This document shows, in pieces, positions 8,848-16,041 of a stretch of DNA of 64,000 nucleotides (position 1 is the stretch's first letter; every line of letters starts with the position of its first letter). This stretch comes from an uncultured Eubacteriales bacterium. Its GTDB lineage: Bacteria; Bacillota; Clostridia; Tissierellales; Peptoniphilaceae. The translations under genes were made by a program, and so were the position numbers. The notes beneath the pieces were generated by a model. That model did not search any database. It was given only the letters and a program-made list of their open reading frames with translations, and was not told where the DNA came from. The stretch covers positions 102,110 to 166,109 of the forward strand of contig UQBO01000002.1 of NCBI GenBank assembly GCA_900539225.1, in the 5' to 3' direction.

Positions 8848-9429
8848 TTAATAATTTTCTACGAAGATTTCGAAGAAGTCCATTGGATGATCACATGCAG
8901 GACATTTCTTTGGTGGTGTTTTGCCTTCATGTAGGTAACCACAGTTTAGACATTTCCAAATATAGACTTCATCTCTCTTAAATACTTTACCTGCTTCAAT
9001 ATTTTCAACAAGTTTTTTGTATCTATTATGATGAGCCATTTCAACTTCTGATATTTCTTGGAAAACTTTAGCTATTTCCGGGAAACCTTCCTTTTCTGCT
9101 TCTTTAGAAAAGTCTGGATAAAGTTTTGTTGCTTCAAAGTTTTCATCTTTTGCAGCTGCCTTTAAGTTTTCTAATGTTTTATCAAAAACTACAGGGTATG
9201 TATTAGTTATTTTGATTTCTTCGCCTTGCATTTCATCCCTTAAGAATTTGTAGTATCTCTTAGCATGCTCAGCCTCATTTTGAGATGTTTCTTCAAAGAT
9301 TTTTTGTATTTGTACATATCCATCTTCTTTGGCTTGTTTAGCATAGTAAGAATACCTCATTGATGCTTGGCATTCATTGATGAAAGCCTTCATAAGATTG
9401 TTTGATGTTCTTGCGTCTTTTAATTTCAT
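8848..9429 (-). CDS. rbr: Rubrerythrin
   Basis: 193 residues, the standard two-domain rubrerythrin. The N-terminal four-helix diiron domain carries E19 in the first iron-ligand helix, E52xxH55 in the second, and a second pair of ligands in the EISEVEMAHHNRY helix near residue 130. The C-terminal rubredoxin domain has two CxxC pairs (CLNC and CPAC) binding one iron. The protein reduces hydrogen peroxide in the cytoplasm of anaerobes with electrons from NAD(P)H via rubredoxin-type carriers. A strong upstream promoter suggests high expression. Its presence supports an anaerobic lifestyle. Confidence 0.95.
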   Translation of the reverse strand: MKLKDARTSNNLMKAFINECQASMRYSYYAKQAKEDGYVQIQKIFEETSQNEAEHAKRYYKFLRDEMQGEEIKITNTYPVVFDKTLENLKAAAKDENFEATKLYPDFSKEAEKEGFPEIAKVFQEISEVEMAHHNRYKKLVENIEAGKVFKRDEVYIWKCLNCGYLHEGKTPPKKCPACDHPMDFFEIFVENY

Positions 9430-9477
9430 AATACCTCTCCTTTCAATATTGTTAATTAAAGTACTTTATGTAAATAT

Positions 9478-9506
9478 ATTATATATCAAATAAATTTTTT
9501 TGTAAA
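9478..9506 (-). promoter_or_regulatory. Promoter of rubrerythrin gene
   Basis: Read on the minus strand: TTTACA (9506-9501), 17-bp spacer, TATAAT (9483-9478). No convincing PerR box was recognised beside it. Confidence 0.8.
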
Positions 9507-9561
9507 GAAAATCTTATGGGTGAATCCATATAAATATTATAGTAAATAGACATAAAAATGC

Positions 9562-9590
9562 TTGAACTAAAGCGGTTCTTGTGGTACAAT
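9562..9590 (+). promoter_or_regulatory. Promoter of YitT-family gene
   Basis: TTGAAC (9562-9567), 17-bp spacer, TACAAT (9585-9590). Confidence 0.75.
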
Positions 9591-9646
9591 TAAGTTTGTA
9601 TTTGGTAAATTTATTATAGAAAATATTTATAGAAAAGGGGTAAACT

Positions 9647-10540
9647 ATGAACATAACTAATGAAGTACAAAATTTAAAGAAGGATAAGATAAAACACAAA
9701 TATAATTGGAAAGAGATTGCACTTATCATCATAGGCATAACGCTTGTTGCCAGTGCTATACATTTCTTCTTGGTTCCATCTAATTTAACATCTGGAGGCG
9801 CATCAGGTATCGCTATCGTCCTAAGTCACTATATACCACTAGGCGTTGGACCACTATTTATCCTAGTTAACATCGTTCTATTTATTATGGGCTTCATATT
9901 TATAGGTAAGGACTTCGGTACGAGGACTATAGTCGTGACACTTGCTTTATCTGGCTTAGTATGGCTATTTGAAATTATATTTCCAAATCCGAAGCCGCTA
10001 TCAGATGACTTGTTCTTGATAATAACTCTAGGCATGATAATACAAGGTATAGGCGTGGGTATGGTGCTTAATCAATATACATCGACAGGTGGAACAGATA
10101 TCATCGCCAAGATTATGCAAAAGTATCTAGGTCTCGATTTAGGTATAGGATGCGTTATTGCAGACCTTGTTGTTAGTATATTTGCTGGATCTGCTTTTGG
10201 TATGAATATATTTTTATATTCTGTTATGGGCGTTATAATCAATGGCGCTGTTGTAAGCATCACTATAAGCGGTCTTAACACAAGTAAGCTTTGCTACATC
10301 AATACTAAAGAGGTCGACCTTGTATCAAAGTTTATCATAGAAGACCTTGATAGATCCGCAAACCTTATTCCGTATAAGGGCGCTTACTCAAAGAAGGATA
10401 ACGTTTTGATTCAAACAGCAGTTTCGACTCGTGAGTACATTAGACTAAAGGAGTTCGTTAACGACGTAGATCCAACAGCTTTTGTAGTAACAAGCAGCGC
10501 GAACGAAATACTTGGTGAAAAGTGGAGAAGATTTATATAA
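9647..10540 (+). CDS. YitT family membrane protein (DUF161 + DUF2179)
   Basis: 297 residues. Five to six membrane segments occupy about residues 24-215; the motif FLVPSNLTSGGASGIAIVLSHY after the first helix and YTSTGGTDIIAKIMQKYLGLDLG in the middle are hallmarks of the YitT family. A cytosolic C-terminal DUF2179 domain (about 225-290) has the ferredoxin-like fold seen in these proteins. AAAAGGGG precedes ATG 9647. The family is common in Firmicutes and its transport substrate is not established. Single gene with its own promoter and terminator. Confidence 0.88.
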   Translation: MNITNEVQNLKKDKIKHKYNWKEIALIIIGITLVASAIHFFLVPSNLTSGGASGIAIVLSHYIPLGVGPLFILVNIVLFIMGFIFIGKDFGTRTIVVTLALSGLVWLFEIIFPNPKPLSDDLFLIITLGMIIQGIGVGMVLNQYTSTGGTDIIAKIMQKYLGLDLGIGCVIADLVVSIFAGSAFGMNIFLYSVMGVIINGAVVSITISGLNTSKLCYINTKEVDLVSKFIIEDLDRSANLIPYKGAYSKKDNVLIQTAVSTREYIRLKEFVNDVDPTAFVVTSSANEILGEKWRRFI

Positions 10541-10557
10541 GTAAATATCATATTAAG

Positions 10558-10586
10558 ACTGAGCTAGTAGATAGTTCAGTTTTTTT
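10558..10586 (+). terminator. Intrinsic terminator after YitT-family gene
   Basis: Nine-bp stem (10558-10566 with 10572-10580, one G-U pair), 5-nt loop, followed by six T. Confidence 0.85.
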
Positions 10587-10662
10587 ATGCTATAATATAA
10601 ATAATGTCAATAGTAAAGGGGCTTAGTATAGACTAATCTTTAATAGTAAAAGCTCGATTATA

Positions 10663-10671
10663 TGATATAAT
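10663..10671 (+). promoter_or_regulatory. Extended -10 promoter of the CapA operon
   Basis: TGA followed by TATAAT (10666-10671), with no good -35 hexamer 17 bp upstream. GAGGAG and ATG 10698 follow. Confidence 0.55.
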
Positions 10672-10697
10672 AATAATGATATTGTGAGGAGATAAAT

Positions 10698-11222
10698 ATG
10701 CAGACAAAAGATTGCATTGAAAAATATAAAAAAGAATTTGAAGAAGAGATAAGATCTTTGTTTTGGAAAAGCGATGGATCTTTGAAGACAAAGATATATG
10801 GCAAGGTCAAAGAAGAGGCACTTGACGAGATAGTAAACGATGTCTTCGTATATAATGATGATTTACTTAAGTCACTAAACCTAAGTACGGCTAAGATAAG
10901 CGTCTACTTAGAGACAAAATATAAAGCAGTTGATTTTAGGAGCTTTGTTGCACCGCTATCGAGGATACTTTTACCCGTGGCGATATCGTTTGTGACATTC
11001 TTCTTAAGTGCGAAGTCCCTAAAGTACTTTGACATCGAAAAGATATTTGGCGTTACATTAAAAACCTTTTTCGCCTTCGCTTTAAGTGCCTTGGTCATAG
11101 CCATGCTATTTAGCATTTACTACACAAAAGTAAACGAGAAGAAGCTCTATGCCATATACATAAGAGATAGACTTAATTTTGAAATCAATAGGCTCATTGT
11201 CCAAGAGAAAGCTGAGGTTTAG
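10698..11222 (+). CDS. Small membrane protein of unknown function
   Basis: 174 residues with a charged N-terminal domain of about 85 residues, two membrane helices (about 92-107 and 121-141, FAFALSALVIAMLFSIYY), and a short charged C-terminal tail. No family is recognised. It is the first gene of an apparent four-gene operon: the DUF5317 gene begins one base after its stop, then the CapA-like gene and the first UroD-family methyltransferase follow with gaps of 1 and 11 bases. GAGGAG precedes its ATG. A structural or scaffolding role in the envelope is possible but unsupported. Confidence 0.75.
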   Translation: MQTKDCIEKYKKEFEEEIRSLFWKSDGSLKTKIYGKVKEEALDEIVNDVFVYNDDLLKSLNLSTAKISVYLETKYKAVDFRSFVAPLSRILLPVAISFVTFFLSAKSLKYFDIEKIFGVTLKTFFAFALSALVIAMLFSIYYTKVNEKKLYAIYIRDRLNFEINRLIVQEKAEV

Positions 11223-11223
11223 T

Positions 11224-11784
11224 ATGGCTTTATTTGTAATTATATTTGCCGTTCTTATCTCATTAATCAATGGCGGACGCATAAAAAATTTATTTAAGAT
11301 GAACTTAAGATATACATGGTTCTTAGTAATAACAGCGCTATTAAATATAGCGGTACTTTTATGCATCACAAGATTTAATCTTGCTCATAGACGCGAGCTG
11401 ATGATGGTTTACCCATATCTTAATCTATTTACATTTTTTGTGATGATATTCTTTTCTATTGCAAATAACAAGTACTTCGCCTTTAACATCATTGCCATAG
11501 GCCTTGCTTTAAACCTTATGGTTATGATTAATTACGCTGGCTTTATGCCAGTTCTTAAAGAAGCGCTTGTATATAACGGCTCAGTTCATGAGCTAGCTGC
11601 TTTAGAGAAGTCGCTTTCAATGACACATACGCTTCTAGTGAGCGGCAAGACTTTCAATGTACTGGCGGACACTATCCCTATAGGCAAGTTCACTAGTTTT
11701 AGCACTGTTATTAGCGTAGGCGATATATTTTTATCACTTGGTTTGTTCATGCTTGTGGAAGACGTAATGAAGAGGAGGTCATGA
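11224..11784 (+). CDS. DUF5317 family membrane protein
   Basis: 186 residues when started at ATG 11224, preceded by GAGG; an in-frame ATG at 11179 lies inside the previous gene without a ribosome site and is rejected. The N-terminal hydrophobic segment followed by INGGRIKNLFKMNLRYTWFLVITALLNI resembles the DUF5317 family, with about five membrane segments. The function of the family is unknown. It lies between a small membrane protein and the CapA-like gene, with stop and next start nearly touching, so it is probably co-expressed with an envelope function. Confidence 0.75.
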   Translation: MALFVIIFAVLISLINGGRIKNLFKMNLRYTWFLVITALLNIAVLLCITRFNLAHRRELMMVYPYLNLFTFFVMIFFSIANNKYFAFNIIAIGLALNLMVMINYAGFMPVLKEALVYNGSVHELAALEKSLSMTHTLLVSGKTFNVLADTIPIGKFTSFSTVISVGDIFLSLGLFMLVEDVMKRRS

Positions 11785-11785
11785 T

Positions 11786-12979
11786 ATGATATTTAAAAAT
11801 ATAGTACTAGGTCTTCTTTGTATTGCAAATTTATTATTCGGTCCGACAAAGGATATAGATGTAAATAATATATTAAAGGAAAGTATCAATACTTTTACTT
11901 ATAAAATAGAGTTAGAAGCAAGACAGGACGCGCTCGAAAAGTATAGAGCCGAGCTTGAAAAGCTTAGAAAAAGCAGAGTGAGGATATTCGCTGCTGGCGA
12001 CTTTATGACACACGGACCGCAATTAAAAGGAGCAAAGTACAACGACGGATACAAATTTGATGAATATTTTAAGTATTTGCCATTCTTTAAAGAAGCAGAT
12101 CTTGCTATGATTAATTACGAGACAACTGTTTCCCACAACGGTCAATACACTGGCTATCCAACGTTTTCTTCGCCTGAATCGTCTGTTGAAGCTATTAAAA
12201 ACAGCGGCTTTGACGTGATTGCGACTGCGAATAACCACGCCTTTGATAAGGGCTTCAAGGGTATAGATAAGACGATAGACACAATTAAGAGCTATGGCAT
12301 GGACAATGTCGGCACATATAAAGACGCAAATAACATGCCGCTTATTAAGGAAGTAAATGGTATTAAGTTTGGCATATCGGCCTACACTTATTCCATCAAC
12401 GGTTTTGATAGCCGTGTGAAGGGTACTGACAAGGCTTATGCGGTAAACTTCATCGATATGGACAAGATTAAAAAAGATGTCGAATATATGGATGCAAATG
12501 ATGTTGATGTGAAGCTTGTTTACATGCACTGGGGCGTTGAGTACCAGCTAAAGCCAAACAAGGCACAAGAAAATACTGCGAAGAAACTTAATGAGCTAGG
12601 CGTAGACATAATCTTAGGCTCGCATCCACACGTTATACAAAAGTGCGATGTGATTGAATCGGGTGGCAAGAAGACTTATGTTTGCTACTCCATGGGCAAT
12701 TTTGTCTCAAATCAAAGACGTGAGTTTATGCCAAATCGCTATAGCGAGAATGAATTAATGATGGAGGTCATCTTACAAAAGACGCCAAATGGCGTAGTTG
12801 TAGAGAAGTTCGAAGCGCATCCACTTTGGGTTGACAAATACAGGACTAGTGGCAGAGACCATTACAATGTTATACCTGTTAGAGAAGCTCTTGACGGAAG
12901 CATAAAAGTTGAAAGAATCAATCAGATTAAAAATAAATTATTACAAAGCTTAGAAGATTTTAACAGTATATACAAATAG
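11786..12979 (+). CDS. CapA-like metallophosphoesterase (PGA_cap family)
   Basis: 397 residues. An N-terminal hydrophobic segment (about 4-20) anchors or exports the protein. The calcineurin-like CapA domain spans about 70-345: AAGDFMTHG (first metal motif), DLAMINYETTVS, IATANNHAFDKG, VYMHWGVEYQLKP and ILGSHPHVIQ are the conserved metal and substrate motifs. CapA proteins take part in poly-gamma-glutamate capsule export or retention, but capB and capC partners are absent from the window, so a general envelope phosphoesterase or hydrolase role is equally possible. AGGAGGTC gives a strong ribosome site six bases before ATG 11786. It belongs to the operon that ends with a UroD-family methyltransferase. 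Confidence 0.85.
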   Translation: MIFKNIVLGLLCIANLLFGPTKDIDVNNILKESINTFTYKIELEARQDALEKYRAELEKLRKSRVRIFAAGDFMTHGPQLKGAKYNDGYKFDEYFKYLPFFKEADLAMINYETTVSHNGQYTGYPTFSSPESSVEAIKNSGFDVIATANNHAFDKGFKGIDKTIDTIKSYGMDNVGTYKDANNMPLIKEVNGIKFGISAYTYSINGFDSRVKGTDKAYAVNFIDMDKIKKDVEYMDANDVDVKLVYMHWGVEYQLKPNKAQENTAKKLNELGVDIILGSHPHVIQKCDVIESGGKKTYVCYSMGNFVSNQRREFMPNRYSENELMMEVILQKTPNGVVVEKFEAHPLWVDKYRTSGRDHYNVIPVREALDGSIKVERINQIKNKLLQSLEDFNSIYK

Positions 12980-12990
12980 GAGATGGTTAA

Positions 12991-14058
12991 ATGTATTTTG
13001 AAGACGAAATGACACCAAAAGAAAGGATGACTGCCTTTTCAAAGGGCGAAGCTATTGACAGATTACCTATAGTGCCAGATATGGGGGTAACTATGGCATG
13101 GTATATAGGTAAAAAGACAAACGATTATTACACATCATCTGATGTAATTACAGAGACTGAAATTGCTCTATTCAATCGCTTTCACCATGACAATATCTGT
13201 GTGTCAACAACACTTAGAGGCATGGCTGAAGCCATGGGCTCAGTAATGAACTACCCTGATGACAATATCTCAAACTTAAGAGAGCCGGTTGTTAAGACAG
13301 AAGAAGATATCGATAAGCTTGAGCTTGTTGATCCATGGAAGGATGGTCATCTACACGTACTTCTTGAAGCACTTGAAAAGATCAGAGACGAACTAGGAGA
13401 TGTAGCAGACATAGGTGCATCAATGACTGCGCCATTTACAGTAGCAGCATCAGTACTAGGCACTGAGAACATGCTTAGATGGATAGTTAAGAAGAAAGAT
13501 GCTTTTCACAGACTTATGGATATAATCACAAGAAATAATACTGAGTACATCAAAGCAATTGGCAAGATTGGTTTCGGAACAGGTTTCTGTGACCCAGTAT
13601 CATCGACATCCATGATTAGACCTGCTCAATACAGAGAATTTTCTCTACCATACTTCAAAAGAAACGTTGAAGACGTTAAAAAATACTGCGGCGGCGCTCC
13701 AACAATTCATATTTGTGGTAAATCAAAAGATATCTGGGAAGATGTTGTTAGCGCAGGCGTAGGTAACTTCTCTATAGATAACTGCGAAGACCTCGCAGAA
13801 GCGAAAGAAATCATGGGCGACAAGGTAGTTATCACAGGTAACGTGCCACCAGTTGATGCGATTTACTTAGGTAATGACGATATAATTAAAGAAGAAGTAA
13901 AGAAATGTGTGTCAAAGGCGTGGGACTCACCAAGTGGCTTCATCCTATGTACTGGCTGCCAAATTCCAAAGAACAGCCCAATCGAAAATATCGATTCATT
14001 TATGAAGTGGGGCAGATACTACGGCAAGATGCCTATAGATACATCGAAGTTCAATTAG
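12991..14058 (+). CDS. UroD-family (MtaA/CmuA-type) cobamide methyltransferase, copy 1
   Basis: 355 residues with the TIM-barrel of the uroporphyrinogen decarboxylase superfamily. The zinc motif HICG (residues near 241-244) and a distal CTGCQIP (near 325) are the His-x-Cys and Cys ligands expected for MtaA/CmuA methyltransferases, which move methyl groups between a corrinoid protein and a thiol or other acceptor. GASMTAPFTVAASVLG and FCDPVSSTSMIRPAQYREF are family segments. It is separated from CapA by only 11 bases and followed by a terminator, so it is on a different transcript from the corrinoid operon just downstream, although it clearly belongs to the same pathway. It is not a haem-pathway UroD: no haem genes surround it. 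The methyl acceptor is unknown. Confidence 0.85.
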   Translation: MYFEDEMTPKERMTAFSKGEAIDRLPIVPDMGVTMAWYIGKKTNDYYTSSDVITETEIALFNRFHHDNICVSTTLRGMAEAMGSVMNYPDDNISNLREPVVKTEEDIDKLELVDPWKDGHLHVLLEALEKIRDELGDVADIGASMTAPFTVAASVLGTENMLRWIVKKKDAFHRLMDIITRNNTEYIKAIGKIGFGTGFCDPVSSTSMIRPAQYREFSLPYFKRNVEDVKKYCGGAPTIHICGKSKDIWEDVVSAGVGNFSIDNCEDLAEAKEIMGDKVVITGNVPPVDAIYLGNDDIIKEEVKKCVSKAWDSPSGFILCTGCQIPKNSPIENIDSFMKWGRYYGKMPIDTSKFN

Positions 14059-14110
14059 TATAATATTTTTTTATAGACTTACGGAAATAGTAATATATTT
14101 TTTAATTAAT

Positions 14111-14143
14111 GTGCGTGTAGCTAAGCTATATGCACATTTTTTA
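14111..14143 (+). terminator. Intrinsic terminator separating the two methyltransferase operons
   Basis: Eleven-bp stem with two G-U pairs (14111-14121 with 14125-14135), 3-nt loop, then ATTTTTTATTT. Confidence 0.85.
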
Positions 14144-14180
14144 TTTATAAATTCTATGAATACCAACTGAGTCATGCTAT

Positions 14181-14209
14181 TTGCTTAAGTCTCACAAGTA
14201 TTATATAAT
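14181..14209 (+). promoter_or_regulatory. Promoter of the corrinoid operon
   Basis: TTGCTT (14181-14186), 17-bp spacer, TATAAT (14204-14209). The TTG at 14181, which could look like a start codon, is the -35 element itself. Confidence 0.7.
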
Positions 14210-14225
14210 GAATGATGGTGAGAGC

Positions 14226-15047
14226 GTGAAAAAGATAGGAGACTTAAGAGTATACTCATGCACGGCGACTAACGAAAAAGAGTATACAGATTTAAATTTG
14301 AATATTAAGGAAGAAGACTTATTTAATGATGCTGATCTATATAGAGAAGTGGCTCAAAGAATGAGCCTTGGTTTTTATACAGTTTTTTATCCAATCGTAG
14401 GCACTATGGAAGGTGAATTAGCTGGCATGATGCTTGACAAAAACGCTAATCTTAGAAGATTCATTGAGCTTGATGATATTGATGAACTATACAATTTAAA
14501 GGATTTTGATTTTAATTTGGAGCACTTTACTTGTCTAGAAAAAGCTATGGCGGGAGAAGAGGCTCCTATTTGTTTTAAACTTAATGGCCTTTTGTCTTTC
14601 TTATCACAAGTGATTGATATATCAAAGTTTTTATTAGCATTTAGAAAGAAGCTTAATAAAGAAGAAATATATGCTTACTACAGAAGAAACGTTTTAGATC
14701 TATTACTAAAGCTGGATGAAGAAAAGGTCAAACTCATTAGTCTAGCTGATCCCATTTTAAGTGTTGAGACAGTTGGGCCGAAGCTTGTTAAAGAACTTGT
14801 TAACGACTTTTACTTCCCGCTTATCAATGATATATTAGAGTTTACAAATTTTAAAGTGCATTTATGTCCGAAATTAGGCTTTGCCTTGTCGGACCTAGGA
14901 CTATTTAATGAAATCAAAGTAGAGACAGATGAGATGAGCTATCAAGAAGCGCTGATAAATTCATCTTACAGACTCTTTACGAATAGATGTTATATGATTC
15001 AAGGCAATGTGAAATTTATCACAGTATTAGGGGGGAACTATGAATAA
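14226..15047 (+). CDS. Truncated UroD-fold protein, probable non-catalytic partner
   Basis: 273 residues from GTG 14226, which has GGTGAG just upstream; ATG 14208 overlaps the -10 of the promoter and TTG 14181 is its -35, so both are unlikely starts. The C-terminal half resembles the neighbouring methyltransferases: SLADPILSVETVGPKLVKEL aligns with their AIADPSGTAEILGPKYFEEY, and VHLCPKLG with their IHICG. The chain stops just after QGNVKFITVLGG, the point where the full-length copies read GNV, so the final 50 or so residues with the third zinc ligand are missing. It may regulate or dock with the active enzyme. Its end overlaps the next start by eight bases. Confidence 0.75.
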   Translation: MKKIGDLRVYSCTATNEKEYTDLNLNIKEEDLFNDADLYREVAQRMSLGFYTVFYPIVGTMEGELAGMMLDKNANLRRFIELDDIDELYNLKDFDFNLEHFTCLEKAMAGEEAPICFKLNGLLSFLSQVIDISKFLLAFRKKLNKEEIYAYYRRNVLDLLLKLDEEKVKLISLADPILSVETVGPKLVKELVNDFYFPLINDILEFTNFKVHLCPKLGFALSDLGLFNEIKVETDEMSYQEALINSSYRLFTNRCYMIQGNVKFITVLGGNYE

Positions 15048-16041
15048 GAAGGAAAGACTATTAAAGATACTTAATGGCGAAAAGGCTGATAGACCAGCTG
15101 TTATTTGCCCAGGCGGTATGATGAATCCATGTGTTACTGAACTTATAGAGAAGCATGGAATTGATTTTGCAAAAGCAAATTCAGAAGCAGAAGAGATGGC
15201 AAAGCTATCAAAACTTGTTGTTGAAGAGAATCTCTTTGAGAACTATGCTGTGCCATTCTGCATGAGTGTTGAATCAGAGATGCTTGGCGCTAAATGCGTA
15301 TACGGCACTAATGAAGAGGAAGCACACATCGTTGAGTACGCCATGGATAAGATTGATATAGATAAATTAAAAAGCGTCAAAGTTAAGTTTGATAGAGAAG
15401 AAGCTTTACTGGGCGCGATAAAATTACTTAAGAACGATGAAATACCTGTTATTGGCAATATCACAGGACCATTCTCAGTTGCGACAAGCGTTGTCGATGC
15501 AAAGGAAGTATACGTTGGTCTTAAGAAGAACAAAGAAGCTTTTGAAGCCTATATGGATTATATTTCTGATCTGATAGCCGAGCTTGCGATTAAAGAAGTA
15601 GATGCAGGCGCCGACCTTATCGCAATCGCTGACCCAAGCGGTACGGCTGAGATACTTGGACCAAAGTACTTTGAAGAGTATCTAATTCATTATGTTAACT
15701 ACATCATTGACAAGATTAAGGCGCACAAGGACGTGCCTATCATCATACACATCTGCGGTGATATGAAGAGCGTTATAGATATCGTTGAAAAAATTCATGC
15801 AGATGCATATTCATTTGATGCGATAGTTAACTTAAAGAACGCTAAAAAACACATACACAAACCTGTCATGGGCAATGTGTCAACTTATCTAATAGAAAAT
15901 CAAAGACCAGAACAAATTTCAAAGGTCGCTAAAAATAGAGTCAAAGACGGCGTAGACATCATAGCTCCAGCTTGTGGACTAGGTATGGGCTCACCACTTG
16001 ACAATGTAAAAGCAATACTAAAGGGAGTAGAAGATGCCTAA
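15040..16041 (+). CDS. UroD-family (MtaA/CmuA-type) cobamide methyltransferase, copy 2
   Basis: 333 residues. The full UroD-type barrel is present: KKERLLKILNGEKADRPAVICPGGMM at the N-terminus, GNITGPFSVATSVVDAKEVY, DLIAIADPSGTAEILGPKYF, the zinc motif IIHICGDMK near residue 242, MGNVSTYLIEN, and IAPACGLGMGSPLDN with the distal cysteine near 315. This is the complete zinc ligand set of the MtaA/CmuA/MtvB-like group. GGGGGAAC lies before the ATG. It overlaps its neighbours by eight bases on each side, so the truncated homologue, this enzyme and the activator are translated as a block. It is likely the main methyltransferase using the corrinoid protein at 17762; the methyl donor or acceptor is unknown. 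Confidence 0.87.
   Translation: MNKKERLLKILNGEKADRPAVICPGGMMNPCVTELIEKHGIDFAKANSEAEEMAKLSKLVVEENLFENYAVPFCMSVESEMLGAKCVYGTNEEEAHIVEYAMDKIDIDKLKSVKVKFDREEALLGAIKLLKNDEIPVIGNITGPFSVATSVVDAKEVYVGLKKNKEAFEAYMDYISDLIAELAIKEVDAGADLIAIADPSGTAEILGPKYFEEYLIHYVNYIIDKIKAHKDVPIIIHICGDMKSVIDIVEKIHADAYSFDAIVNLKNAKKHIHKPVMGNVSTYLIENQRPEQISKVAKNRVKDGVDIIAPACGLGMGSPLDNVKAILKGVEDA

Noticed and set aside
14181..14225. TTG 14181 or ATG 14208 as start of the truncated UroD-fold gene
   Set aside because: Both coincide with the -35 and -10 boxes of a well-spaced promoter.
14059..14225. Cobalamin riboswitch before the corrinoid operon
   Set aside because: The predicted leader is only about ten bases and no B12-box-like sequence is present.
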